Part shown: positions 44,751 to 56,000 of the stretch, piece by piece
How positions within the stretch are numbered: the stretch's first letter is position 1
How the letters are laid out: every line of letters begins with the position of its first letter
Source of the DNA: Mycogone perniciosa
Taxonomy: Eukaryota > Ascomycota > Sordariomycetes > Hypocreales > Hypocreaceae
Assembly (NCBI GenBank): GCA_025331125.1
Contig: JAOALB010000044.1
Span: 62,001-126,000 of the forward strand
Direction: 5' to 3'
DNA: 64,000 nt
Notes under the pieces: model-generated
Seen by the model: only the letters and a program-made list of their open reading frames with translations
Told to the model about the DNA's origin: nothing
The model's database searches: none
Made by a program: the position numbers and the translations under genes

Positions 44751-47009
44751 TTATGGACTCTCCTCGATAGGATCGCCGTCAAAGTTAGGCATCGATCGTA
44801 TATCGGGTCGGCCACTATCCCTTCTTCGTCGCTGACCACGACCACGTCCCCTCGTAGGCAATTCTGCTCGTAACAACTCCTGGGTCCCATCTGAAGCAGC
44901 AGTACGAGTACGAGTAGTCGAGTGAGCTAATCTCCCCACGAATTGACGTGGCTGACGAAACCGAAAATCATCATCCCGCCTCTTGTTGGGTGACGGAGAC
45001 GCCGGATGTGCTGCATGTACTGCATGCACTGCAGCTGAGGAGCTAGCAGTAGCGCTGCTCATGATCTCCTCAAGAGCCGCTGTAGTAGTGTTTGGCGTGT
45101 CATCAGAGATCGCCGCTGTTCCAGGGTTCTGGCACTCGGAACAATAGTCTACCCTTAGAACGGGGCTTGTGGTTACTATTAGGTGTTTGCGTGAGACTGA
45201 CCGTGATTCGGTCACATCACTTGGTAAAGGTGCTTGTGGCGGTAAGAGCTGTCTTCGAGTCTGTTCCTGCGCCTCCTCAAATGCTCGCTGCCGAATTTCC
45301 GCAGCGTCCTCATCAAATACAAACTTCTTCCATATTTCGTCCTCGTCTACTTCAGCGCTAGTACCAGATTGAAGCTCTGTACTCGTAAGAATCTCGCGGC
45401 TAGCGCGCTCTTGTTCTCCCACTTCAATCAAATCGACAAGGTCTCGACTCTTCGGTACATTCCGTATGCTTGGCAGGGGGCCATCAATGTCTTCAGGGGG
45501 TTTGTCCATCACCGGTAGATCACTTGCCACCTTCGGAACGGACTGCGTAATACGATGATCCTTTGAGCGTATATGGTGGGTCTCGGAGAAATTGTGTGAT
45601 TCCAACGTACTGGTTGGCATCATGTTAAGGTCAGTGATGGGGGTGAGAACTAATGGCAGTGCCGTTGACGATCCCGGAAAATCGTTTTCATGGCGTGATT
45701 CATTATCATTAGTAGTACTAGTGCCGTCCTCGGCCGTACTTTCGAATACGGCAATATACGATGAACTCATTGGCCGAATTCCGTAATCGCGGGGACATAG
45801 TGCGCGAGACCCGGCAGAGATTGATGTTGTCTCGAGGCTATTGTGACCTCTAGATTGCACAACTGGCCCTTCACGTGCGTGAAGCCAGTCCCTCCACTTT
45901 TCATCATTGATTCTGGTGTGAGTGTCAGCTGTGCTGCCCGTTGATTCTGGGCCAGGGGACCAGAGCCGAAGGAGCGGCAATGGCTCACCACGTGTCGGTG
46001 TAGGATGGTGAAGTGTTCTTGGAGAAGACAATATGACATATCGTGCGGAATCTGTATTTCCCAGTTTCCGTAAATTCATATTTTTATCGGTTGAATATTT
46101 CTTCAGGATTCGATCGCCGTGTGAGTGTTTCTGGCAGCTACTTTCCAAGAAGAGGCGACTGACACCAGGTGAGGGTCGGTCCGATTTGCCATTGGACGAG
46201 GGAAAAGATGTAGATGATGCACATGTAGTGCATGATGGAGCTCGAGGTAATGGAGGTGTTTTATTTCGTGACTCCCAGTCACGTAGAGTAGTTTGACCAC
46301 CGATGTTGCTCGTCGGACTTCTAACAGAATTGCTAGCCAGACTCCAACGAAAATCTTGGTTTCCAACTCGAATTCTCATCGGATCGGTAAGAGGAGGAGG
46401 GATCGACTGTTTCTCGTATCTGTTTCCATGTTTCTTCTGGAGACTAGCAGAGGATCGTTTGTCTCGGTGACTGGATTTGCGAGAACGTGGCTGTTGTTTC
46501 GCAGTACTCTGGACTACTGTGGGATTCTCTTTCTTCCAGGAGAGGTCGAGGACCGGCGGCTTTTGTAGCCCGACCCCTGTCCAATCCCGCTTTTGCAAAA
46601 GCCTTTGTTTCTTGGCCTCGAGATCGTGAGCTTCGTGGCTCTCGGATGACTGTCGTTCTGATATGGACGATCTGTCTCTCTTGCCCAATCGAAAGAGCAT
46701 GGAGGATCCGCTGCCATCATATCCAGGAACATTTTCAGAATCATTCAAACTTCCGAGAGTCGTGCTTGCGGTCGGTTTACTCTTCATCTGCCGCGAGCGC
46801 GAGGAGGTCGAGGTTTGGCTGCTGGCCGTTGGGGATTTGGGTATATAACTCGGGACGAACTTGGCGGCAGAAGAAGACGTAAGCTTGGGAGCGGAATCGT
46901 GGTGTGGTTGAGTTCGCGCTTTTGCAAAGTATTGTTTCTGACGAGCAGCCTCTTCGTTCCAGCCTTTCCGTCGAGAATGGCGAGAAAGAGCGCCTTCTGT
47001 CCAGTTCAT
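44751..47009 (-). CDS. Large, mostly disordered fungal protein, function unknown
   Basis: A single exon of 752 aa from an ATG at 47009. The N-terminus (NWTEGALSRHSRRKGWNEE then RQKQYFAKAR) looks like a short conserved helical motif; the rest is Ser/Thr/Arg-rich and low in hydrophobic content. Further patches that may be conserved: KRDWTGVGLQKPP (about 140), MRIRVGNQDFRWS (about 215), and an acidic segment EDEIWKKFVFDEDAAEIRQRAFEEA (about 560-590). The C-terminus is Arg/Gly-rich (RGRGRGQRRRR), reminiscent of RGG-type nucleic-acid-binding tails. No domain is recognised; a nuclear role is only suggested by the basic clusters. Confidence 0.75.
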   Translation of the reverse strand: MNWTEGALSRHSRRKGWNEEAARQKQYFAKARTQPHHDSAPKLTSSSAAKFVPSYIPKSPTASSQTSTSSRSRQMKSKPTASTTLGSLNDSENVPGYDGSGSSMLFRLGKRDRSSISERQSSESHEAHDLEAKKQRLLQKRDWTGVGLQKPPVLDLSWKKENPTVVQSTAKQQPRSRKSSHRDKRSSASLQKKHGNRYEKQSIPPPLTDPMRIRVGNQDFRWSLASNSVRSPTSNIGGQTTLRDWESRNKTPPLPRAPSCTTCASSTSFPSSNGKSDRPSPGVSRLFLESSCQKHSHGDRILKKYSTDKNMNLRKLGNTDSARYVILSSPRTLHHPTPTRGEPLPLLRLWSPGPESTGSTADTHTRINDEKWRDWLHAREGPVVQSRGHNSLETTSISAGSRALCPRDYGIRPMSSSYIAVFESTAEDGTSTTNDNESRHENDFPGSSTALPLVLTPITDLNMMPTSTLESHNFSETHHIRSKDHRITQSVPKVASDLPVMDKPPEDIDGPLPSIRNVPKSRDLVDLIEVGEQERASREILTSTELQSGTSAEVDEDEIWKKFVFDEDAAEIRQRAFEEAQEQTRRQLLPPQAPLPSDVTESRSVSRKHLIVTTSPVLRVDYCSECQNPGTAAISDDTPNTTTAALEEIMSSATASSSAAVHAVHAAHPASPSPNKRRDDDFRFRQPRQFVGRLAHSTTRTRTAASDGTQELLRAELPTRGRGRGQRRRRDSGRPDIRSMPNFDGDPIEESP

Positions 47010-47913
47010 CTCGGATGATCTCTCGGCATGCGGGATGCATCGTGTTGGTGGGAAGGATGAAGGTTGATTCTATCAAGTGGTATGAGAGGAGAAAAGATGT
47101 ATCGACAGTGCCTGAGGCAGATGATGAATGTGACCAGAGATGTACAAGAGGAAGGAGACAGCGAAGTCACCTGTAAGCTCTGTGGTACCCCGGACTCGGA
47201 GCCATAAAACCGGCAAAAGAGAGCCGAAATAAGCACTTACCTGGTAAATGCTGAAATCGCTAGTAGATTAGTGATTTAATAGCATCACCAATTCAGACCA
47301 GAAATTGAAGCCTTGTAAGCTTAGCGCGTCATGTAAATGAGCAGCGATATTGTGGACGAGACGCCTGTATTAGAGTCTGGAGATGCCTCACAAACTGTGC
47401 GGAGTACGGAGTACATGAATAGCAATTTCAATCTGTCATGGACGATAAATACGAGGTTTGATTGACATCGCACAGATGCGATAAATCCTCAACTTTTGAT
47501 ACACAAGAAGTACAGCGTATGGAGTAATAACTGTGGAAACGGTTTGATATTTGACAATGCATGATGCCTCTTCAGGAGAAATGCTCAAGCTTCATCGTCT
47601 TTTAAATCAAAGACGCAACAGAAACCGAATTCAGCTACGAAGTATTACATTGGCACACATGTGTAAAGGGCTAAATTGCGTGGCATCAAATGATTAGATG
47701 TATTGGTTGGTAAGACAGTTTGCGATACACGGTGCGGAAACTATATATTCACTGTAGGAGCTTACCCCTGCAGTCACCTACCAGTGGCCACCTATGACGC
47801 ATCAACATCAAATCGACATAGCAACACAGTATTACCAAGACCTCGTCAACCATCGCCAACAATCCAAATAATTGCACCATATACGAGCCGTCACGTCAAA
47901 CCCCGAGCTCAAT
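47010..47913. other. Divergent promoter region
   Basis: Lies between the minus-strand disordered protein and the plus-strand coiled-coil protein. Contains TACGGAGTA at about 47405. Minor frames only. Confidence 0.5.
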
Positions 47914-49668
47914 ATGGCGGACGCAGCCGAAAAGGAGCGCCAGGAGAAGATTGCCGCTGCGAAGAAGCGCGTAAGCAGAGGTTCCACCTTGGCTAGGGCT
48001 GCCCTTCCAGCTTGTACTAACCCAGGTCTCCTCCAGGTCGAGCAATTGAAGAAGAAGAATAAGAAGAAGGGGTCTTCAAGCAAAAAGGAAGAGACAAAGG
48101 AAGAAACCACAGATGCTCCCGCTCCCGACACCGTTGAGGAAACTCCAGATCAACCCGAAGAGACGGACAAGCCCGAAGATAACATCGAGGATAAGGCCGA
48201 GGAGTTATCGCCATTCGAAACCCCATCTCTTGCGCAACAGTCGAAACTGAGATCTACATCATTCCGTGCTGCCTCTGGTTCTGGCCCAGGTGCTCTCTCC
48301 CCAGTACCTTTCAGCCCCGACGGCGATACCGCGCCGGACATTTACAGAAAGCATGTTGCTAGGATAGAGGAACTGGAGAAGGAGAACAAGCGCCTGGCTA
48401 AAGAATCAACGGACCTAGAGAAGCGATGGCAGAAGGCCGAGGAAGAATTGGCCGACCTTCGTGAGGCTGATGGCGATGACGCCTCAGGCAAGGGAGACAG
48501 GGATGATCAAACAGAGAAGCTGGTACATCAGGGCATCGTTGTCGCTCTTGCAAGTATTGATTAACTAACACCGCCATAGGAGAGTGAAATTGCTTCCTTG
48601 CAGCGCCAGAACGCCCAGCTCCAACAGCAAGTTTCGCGAGGTTCTGGCCACCGTCCCTCAGTGTCTATGGCCTCACCTCCTCCCGGGCTTCAGGCAGAAC
48701 TCGACGCCAAATCAGCCACCATCGAGTCTATGGAAATCGAAATCTCCAAGCTGAAAGCTCGTGTTGAGCGCCAGGAGAGCGGTGCGTCTTCAGAAAAGGA
48801 ACAGATTATCGCACTAGAGGACAAAGTTGCCCGCGCAGAGGCTGCAGCAGGCAAGGCCCAGCGTGAGTTGCAAGATCTGAAGCGTAACCTTGAACGTACG
48901 ACAGAAAAGGCTATACGCGAGGATAGCGAACGGACGAGTGCAGAGACTCGGGCCAAGACTTTGGAACATGACCTAGAAGAGGTGACAAGTGCAAAGGACG
49001 AGCTGGAGAAGAAGGTTGAGGGGCTTGAGAAGAAAGTCACCACATTAACCACTCTACACAAAGAACAGGACGCACGATCTCAAACCCTGAGGAGAGAGAA
49101 GGAAAAGGCCGAAAAGGACTCCATGGAATTACGGGCAAAGGTTGAAAAACTGGAGAACGAAAATATCAAACTCCGGAGTCGCAGGTCTGCGGATGGCGGT
49201 GGTGGGCTTGATGATGAAGGCGTGGACGAGCTTGAAAATGAAGAGAGACTTAAGCTGGAGAAGAAGATTCGCAGTCTTGAAGCCGAAAACCACGAGCTTC
49301 GTAGCGGAGCCTGGATTGAGAAGCGTCGCGAGATGGAGGCAACGAGTCCCGCCTTCCACGACGTGGACCTCTCTGGTGGCAGCATCCCCCCGCCTCACAA
49401 GAAGGGTTCTACTGGCGGTATTGGCGACTTAATCGCCCATGGCCTGAATGCTCTGGCTGGAGGTGGTGATGAGGAGTTCCTGGAAGATGACGACATGGAA
49501 TTCGACGAGGACGCCTTCCGGAAGGCGCATGAGGAGGAGTCGAAGAGGCGTCTTGAGAGGATCAAGGAGATTAAGAGGTCACTCAAACACTGGGAAGGCT
49601 GGAGGCTGGATATTGTCGATACACGAAGGGGCGGAGGGGAAGGCATTGGGGAGATTTTTGAGATTTAG
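47914..49668 (+). CDS. Long coiled-coil protein ('M protein repeat' type, golgin-like)
   Basis: Three exons: 47914..47970, 48037..48522 and 48580..49668, encoding 543 aa. The first intron has a perfect TACTAAC branch site. The second uses GTACAT..TAG and has ATTAACTAACA before its end; it joins EKL to ESEIASLQRQNAQLQ. After a Lys-rich start and an acidic, Pro-rich linker, residues about 145-420 are near-continuous heptads (Leu/Glu/Lys). The C-terminus is distinct: IGDLIAHGLNAL, an acidic EEFLEDDDMEFDEDAF patch, then KRSLKHWEGWRLDIVD. Such proteins are annotated in Aspergilli as M protein repeat proteins. A tethering or scaffold role is inferred from the coiled coil; no GRIP domain is visible. 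Confidence 0.84.
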
Positions 49669-49982
49669 ACATTTTGGTGTATGGGAAATGATTATGATAC
49701 CAAGATCAGATCAACCTAGTGAACAGGAACGGGTTCATGATCGAGTCACCTTATACCACGTGTCCATTACTAGAATATTGTACTGGGATTGGAGGCTCAG
49801 GCCGACCCTCACTGGTCGCATCAAGACAGTCTAAGCTGGTCGGCCCGGCATTATCAACACAGCCCTCAAGTCTGGAGACATAATTGATATGCGGGGAAGA
49901 TTGAGCTCCAACTTACACATCATCCTTGATTACTGCACAAAACTCCGACTGTTCACCGAGAGAGAACACAGTAATACAAACA
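49669..49982. other. Short intergenic, 3' flank of coiled-coil gene and SDR promoter
   Basis: No gene or repeat seen. Confidence 0.5.
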
Positions 49983-50792
49983 ATGGCATCAGCAAGCGGA
50001 GCCGGAGCGGCAAGGACGTTCCTCATCGCCGGAGCCGGGCGGGGTATCGGTCGGGGCCTCTCTCGGATCCTCCTCCAAACCGGACACCGGGTCTTTTTGC
50101 TCGACAACAACAAAACGGAATTAGACCACACGGCCGGACTATTGTCCAAGACCCACGAGCGCGGAAAGGACTTTGATACGGCCCTATGTGATCTCCGACA
50201 GCCGCGCGATATCAAGGCGGCTGCGGAGCAGGCAGATAAGCTGTTCGCGAGCCGGCTTGACTGTTTGGTTAACAATGCCGCATATACGGGCGGCGTGGGC
50301 GGCACTTCGCTGGCGGATATGACGCTTGAGGAGTGGAATAAGAGCATCGAGACGAACCTGACAGGGCCGATGCTCATGACGCAGGCGTGTCTAGGCATGT
50401 TGCGTGCAGCAAGGGGCTGTGTCATTCACGTCTCCTCCACACGAGCACGGATGAGCGAGCCAGACAACGAGGCATACTCTGCGACCAAAGCTGGGCTTTT
50501 GGGCCTGATGCAGAGCATGGCGGTGTCTCTGGCGCGGGACGGGATCCGGGTGAGTGCAGTGCTGCCGGGGTGGATTTATGTGATGGATGAGAGCCGGGAG
50601 GCGGATGAGAGCGGAGTGAAGTGGGAGGAAGGGCTGAGCGAGGCGGACATGAGGTGGCAGTTGACGGGACGGGTGGGAAAGGTCGAGGATGTGGCCAAGG
50701 CGGTGGTTTATTTGGCTGAGAATGAGGGCGTGACGGGGGTGGAAATGGTAGTGGATGGAGGAGTCACGAGGAAGATGGTGTATCCGGAGTGA
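49983..50792 (+). CDS. Short-chain dehydrogenase/reductase (SDR), classical type
   Basis: A single exon of 269 aa, the normal size for a classical SDR. The Rossmann glycine motif is AGAGRGIG (16-23); the end of the second strand carries Asp41, which in this family favours NAD(H) over NADP(H). NNAA at 97-100, then the catalytic tetrad Asn125, Ser152, Tyr165 and Lys169 (YSATK) are all present. The C-terminal DGG motif (VVDGG) is also there. A functional cytosolic oxidoreductase is expected; the substrate is not predictable. Neighbours give no pathway clue. Confidence 0.93.
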   Translation: MASASGAGAARTFLIAGAGRGIGRGLSRILLQTGHRVFLLDNNKTELDHTAGLLSKTHERGKDFDTALCDLRQPRDIKAAAEQADKLFASRLDCLVNNAAYTGGVGGTSLADMTLEEWNKSIETNLTGPMLMTQACLGMLRAARGCVIHVSSTRARMSEPDNEAYSATKAGLLGLMQSMAVSLARDGIRVSAVLPGWIYVMDESREADESGVKWEEGLSEADMRWQLTGRVGKVEDVAKAVVYLAENEGVTGVEMVVDGGVTRKMVYPE

Positions 50793-52437
50793 GGAGGATG
50801 TTCATTTCCTATGGTCTGCCATGTGACTGATGGCAAGCTGGATATGCATTTGAGATGGGCACATGTTGCAGAGTTGATGTGCCTACGAAGCACACCATCA
50901 AAAGACATCACTGTATTGAATCGTCACGAGACGGAGGGGGACTTGTGTTGACATCCTCGACTGCTCTATGGATTTCAGGTGTAACCATCCCTAGGCTTCT
51001 CCAACCAACCTCCAACCTCTCAGCCGTGGCGTGTGAGTTGCCCCTGCATAAATAGAGGAGGTAGGGACAGCAATGCCATTGGCAGGGATTGGAAGTTGCT
51101 CCAAATTGGCAATGGATTGCTAATACTTCCTGGACATACGAAGTATATCAGTGGTCCTTTTCAATTTCGCCTTGTCCGGCTGAACGAGCATCGTGACTTG
51201 TCTCGAAAGCAGCTGATTTTACCCCCTCCGCTATCGCCCATCGTCAGAGACGCAGAGCGTAGTAATACCAAGCTGTTACTGCGTCAAGTTACTAATTGCG
51301 GGCATCTTCCTTGTCCTTTTCCTGCATAGCCATCTCTTCTTTTGGGATTGGTGGCTCGTTGATATGCAGTGATGTGGGGGGTTGGACATTTGACAAGGGA
51401 GGCTCGCACTAGAATCTGCAAAAAAAGACGCAATGACTTATACGAGTACATAGCTATAAGGGTAGTATTACGGAGTGTTCGCGGGAATAACAGCTACGGG
51501 TAATAATGGCTTTACGACATCGCTACTTCTGATATGACATGTTGCTCCGTCGTCGGCGGTCCAACTAATAGTACTCCGTAGATAATACTGTATTCTTTCC
51601 CCTGGGCCGGACCCGAGATATTTATGTACGTTTTCTTTCTCTGTCCTTGATCTATAACCTGCATTGACTTGCACTATTACAGCTACAGCTACAGCTACAG
51701 GTATGTGTATTGGTGCTTGAGATCTCCGAGGGCGTCATTGCCGTTGCCATTGCCATTGTCGTGGTTCTGGTGCTGCAATAACAGCCACATTGATCTCACC
51801 ATTTCAGTCTCTCCGATATCCTCCATTCCGTCATCGGCCCATATCTGATGCTACGACGGAGCACTTGGTAGCTACACACTGTACACTCTTGGATCAGATT
51901 TCACATCTTTTTTCTTTTCTTTTCTTTTCTTTTCTCTTCTCTTCTCTTCTCTTCTCTTCTCTTCTCTTCTCTTCTCTTCTCAACATTGTTTCCCTACCAT
52001 CTCCATTCTTGGCTATTCTTACTGATCCAATTCCTTCTCCAGAAGCCGCACCGCACCTCCTTAACGGTTGTGCTACTCCGTAGTTACTACAGATAATATT
52101 CGATCTCCGTTCGGCTCGGCTCAATCTACCCCGCCTTCTCCGAGGCTGCATCTCTCCTGCACCCCACCCACACAATCACCTCTCTCGGCCAATCCTCCTC
52201 CTCCTCCGACTGAGCTTCTCTAGGCGCAGGCGGCTTAGCAGAAGCACGGGAGCGCAACGACTATTCCACGGGCTGCCGAATCTTGAGCCTCGGGAAAAGA
52301 CGAGTCCTGTGTCTGGAGCCCCGGAAACTGCACGCCGCACCCGCAGTGGTAGCCGCATCCGTGCCGCATAATCGCATCTTATACTACTGGATAGTGGACA
52401 GCGGACAGCATATACATACAGACAGACCACATCCACG
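50793..52437. other. 1.6-kb region upstream of icdA
   Basis: Contains TACGGAGTG 51471, TACTCCGTA about 51572 and 52074, AGCTAC x3 (about 51680-51698), a CATTGC repeat (about 51735-51757) and a long pyrimidine microsatellite (51908-51981). The last 200 bp is GC-rich promoter and leader. Confidence 0.6.
51908..51981. repeat. (CTTTT)n(CTCTT)n pyrimidine microsatellite
   Basis: About five TTTTC units followed by about ten TCTTC units, about 460 bp upstream of the icdA start codon. Confidence 0.95.
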
Positions 52438-53942
52438 ATGTTGAACTCGGCCCCCAGACTCCTCTCCTCTTTGCCCCTCCGCCGAGTTGCTGCTCGTCCC
52501 GCGCCGTTCCGCCTCGCCCCCTTCGGTGCTGTTCAGACCCTCTCGATCGCCGCTCTGTCCGCCCGCAACATGGCTACCTCTTCGCGCAAGATCCAGGTCA
52601 AGAACCCTGTCGTCGAGCTCGATGGCGATGAGATGACCCGCATCATCTGGAAGAGCATCAAGGACAGGTTCATCTTCCCGTACCTCAACATCGACCTCAA
52701 GTACTACGACCTGGGTCTCGAGTACCGTGATGAGACCAATGACCAGGTCACCCTGGACGCCGCTGAGGCCATCAAGAAGTACTCCGTTGGCGTCAAGTGC
52801 GCCACCATCACCCCGGATGAGGCCCGCGTCAAGGAATTCAACCTGAAGCAGAGTAAGTTTGACAGAAACGTCCCCAGATCCTGGCCATGCTCCTCAAATT
52901 CTGACTTGCTTGTGAAACCAGTGTGGCTGTCCCCTAACGGCACCATCCGTAATGCCCTTGGCGGCACCGTCTTCCGTGAGCCCATCGTCATCCCCCGCAT
53001 CCCCCGCCTCGTTCCCGGCTGGAAGAAGCCCATCATCATTGGACGCCACGCCTTTGGCGATCAGTACCGCGCCAAGGACCGAGTTATCCCCGGCCCCGGC
53101 AAGCTGACCGTGGTCTACACTCCGGAGGGCGGCCAACCTGAGGAGGTTGAGGTCTTCCAGTTCAAGAATGGCGGTGGCGTTGCTCAGACCCAGTACAACA
53201 CCGATGAGTCCATCACCGGCTTTGCTCATGCCTCTTTTAAGCTCGCCCTCGCCAAGGGCTTGCCCCTGTACATGAGCACTAAGAACACTATCCTCAAGAA
53301 GTACGATGGCCGCTTCAAGGACATCTTCCAGGAGCTGTACGATGCCCAGTACCAGAAGGAATTCGAAGCCAAGGGCATCTGGTACGAGCACCGTCTCATC
53401 GATGACATGGTTGCTCAGATGATCAAGAGCACCGGTGGCTACATCATGGCTCTGAAGAGTGAGTCTCTTTTTCCTTTCCACTTCACACAGCAACAGCTAA
53501 CCCCCCTTTCTTTACAGACTACGATGGTGACGTCCAGTCCGACATTGTCGCCCAGGGCTTTGGCTCCCTCGGCCTTATGACCTCCGTCCTTATCACCCCC
53601 GATGGCAAGACCTTCGAGTCTGAAGCCGCCCACGGCACCGTCACCCGCCACTACCGCGAGCACCAAAAGGGCCGCGAGACGTCCACAAACCCCATTGCCT
53701 CCATCTTCGCCTGGACCCGTGGCCTCATCCAGCGCGGTAAGCTCGACAACACTCCCGAGCTGGTTGCCTTTGCCGAGAGCCTTGAGAAGGCTTGCATTGA
53801 CACCGTTGACACTGATGGTATCATGACCAAGGATCTTGCCCTGGCTTGTGGCAAGACCGCCCGCGAGGACTATGTCACCACCAATGAGTACCTCGATGCT
53901 GTTGAGAGGCGATTGAAGTCGACCCTCAAGGAGAAGCTGTAA
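52438..53942 (+). CDS. icdA: NADP-dependent isocitrate dehydrogenase
   Basis: Three exons: 52438..52852, 52922..53458 and 53518..53942, encoding 458 aa. It oxidatively decarboxylates isocitrate to 2-oxoglutarate, making NADPH. The core is the eukaryotic dimeric type: ELDGDEMTRIIW near the start, WLSPNGTIRNALGGTVFREPI (substrate-binding Ser-Asn region), WKKPIIIGRHAFGDQYRA, the catalytic Tyr/Lys region, and EAAHGTVTRHYREHQKG in the cofactor site. The first 44 residues are Arg/Ala/Ser/Leu-rich, a mitochondrial presequence. Met45 (nt 52570, AACATGG) starts exactly before the mature core and could give a second, cytosolic form, as shown for fungal relatives. The C-terminus (KEKL) is not a canonical peroxisomal signal. 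Confidence 0.98.
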
Positions 53943-54878
53943 ACGGGGCTCGGCATGATTAAGATAGAGATATCTGGCCACTGGGCCATGACACACGTCT
54001 CAAGACCCCGGTCGCGGTGGGAACACGGGCAATCCCAGTTCAGCCAGGCCAGGGTTTTACGCGCGCAGATTATGCATATTGCTTGGTTATCATGTTGGGG
54101 TAATCTCCCTCATCCACCTTTCCCTCCACCGCTTCGCAAAGAGGAGGAAAAAGGATCCCTGGACGACAGCTATGTCTGCTTCCAAGCATGGATAGATAGA
54201 AACAAAGAGGGGTTGTTAAAAGAGCGGATACAAGGATGGCAAGGGATGCTATGTATACCACACATGTAGATACCATTTGTAGACTTGCCTGCCATCCTAG
54301 AAATGCAAAACAAAAAACACCATCAACGCAGCAGTCCTTTGGAAGTCTCCGTGTAAACAATCCTTCGGTTCTTCATACAAGTGAGGACAACATCTCGATC
54401 AGTCAAACCCCTTGTTATTTTGTTGTATTACCAACATAAGTCAATCAATACATGTCTTCCCTGCATTCACAAACATCTATTCCCAACCGCGCACAGGAAG
54501 TCATTTTCGTCCTACCGCCTTCCCCCATTGCCCCCCTTGCCAAAAATAAATGCCGGATAAAACGCCATTGTGTCTGACTCTCGTCGTCCCGTGCGGTGTG
54601 CTTAGGAGGGTGGTACCTAGTAGTAAAGGCCTTCAAGTGTGCACTCGAGACGAACAAAACAAGAAGAAAAATAGGGGAAAAAAAAGAACACAAAGAGGGA
54701 GAAAGCAAGAAAACAAGATAGAATACAAGATGAAGTCTGCTCGCAAAATCAAGCAGAATGGTTCCCCCCTTTTCAAATGAATGCCCACTCCAAATAGAGT
54801 CCAGCAATATTGAAATGGTAGTAAGAGCAAAAGGAAACGTCAACGCGAGAAAATCTATCTCCAGAAGCTGGGGTAGTT
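53943..54878. other. Convergent 3' regions of icdA and iec3
   Basis: UTR-like sequence; an A-rich tract (about 54657-54730) on the plus strand. No gene. Confidence 0.5.
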
Positions 54879-56000
54879 TTAATCGTCATGGCTCGCCGCA
54901 GCCACCTCCTTCTTGGACTTGCGCGCGGTAGGTGTGCCTTCAATATCACTCTTGCGCTTCTTCTTCGTTGGTCGGGTGGAAGACCCTCTGGGCTTGTAGC
55001 CCGTGTCCTCGTCCCTCTTTCGCTTGCCGCGAGCAACGGGCGTTGCGCCAAAGTCCGGGTCGTCATCCATGCTGGCGTCCCAGTCACCACGGTCCGCGGC
55101 GATGGCAGCCGAGGTGACCTTGACTGCGGTGCTGTTTCTTTTACCCCTGGCGCTGGCCTTGTTACCACCACGCTCGCCCTTCGCGCCACCACGCGGCCTA
55201 CGTGCATTGGTGTGACTGCCACCACCTGCACCAGCTCCAGGGCCATCGCCATCCTCGCCGTCAGCGTGCTCTCCATCCTGAAGGAAGATCTTGGGGGCGT
55301 GCTTGCGCAGCCAGTTTGTCACACTGGTAGGGTTCTTCAATTGAGGATTTGACGGCGGGTGGTTACTGGGGTGGGCGAGGGGGGCAAGTGTCGGTGGATG
55401 CGTGTCTGGGTCGATGCCGGCGTCGAGGAGATAGATGTAATCATCAATGTCGTCGGCAGAGAGGAAGTTTGCAGGATGAGATTCGCCGTCGGGGGTTATC
55501 AGATCGCCGATGCAGGAGAGACCTAATTCCTTTGCGGACCTGTAGGACGAATGCGGCACGTCGTCGAGCATCTGTTCGAGTCTCTTGATGGCCATCTCCT
55601 TGTGAAGCGCATATTCGCGGTCGATGGGGAGGCAGGGAGCCTTGCCGTTTGTAGGAGGCTTCAGGGACAGGTCTATCCGCCGCTCAGGCGGGATCTGGGG
55701 AGAGTTATTGACCTCGAGGAGAAGGTCTAATAACCGACTACAAACCATTGGACCAGGTCAGCGCTCCATTGCAGTGGATGAGAACGAGAGCATGAATGGA
55801 TGGAGAGGGACCTACTCGTTCTCTACAGCTAGGCGTTTGACGGTAGCGGCAGCCTTTGCCTCCTGTTTGTGTAGCTCCTCGCACTCGTGCATCTTCTGAT
55901 CAAAGACAATGCGCATCTTTCGGTACTTCTTCTTCCACGACTTGTAGCCCGCGGATCGCCGCTCGATGGCGCCGTCGACCTTGGCGGGCGACTCGGCCAT
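54879..56000 (-). CDS. iec3: Ino80 chromatin-remodelling complex subunit Iec3
   Basis: Two exons, 56000..55816 and 55737..54879 (GTAGGT..TAG intron), encoding 347 aa. The N-terminal domain matches the Ino80_Iec3 family: SWKKKYRKMRIVFDQKM, then a helix ending AVEND-RLLDLLLEVNNSP across the junction. A middle region with RRIDLSL and YLLDAGIDPDTHPP follows. The C-terminal half is Gly/Lys/Arg-rich and disordered with several basic nuclear signals (RGKRKRDED, RPTKKKRKSD). Iec3 is a fungal subunit of the nuclear INO80 remodeller; its biochemical role is poorly defined. It is followed on the same strand by sly1, 679 bp upstream. Confidence 0.88.

Noticed and set aside
49983..53942. Possible metabolic cluster of the SDR and icdA
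   Set aside because: They are 1.6 kb apart with an unrelated mix of housekeeping genes around them; no backbone biosynthetic enzyme or transporter is present.
52894..53996. Long minus-strand frames opposite icdA
   Set aside because: Shadows caused by strong third-position C bias in icdA; the plus strand encodes a full conserved enzyme.
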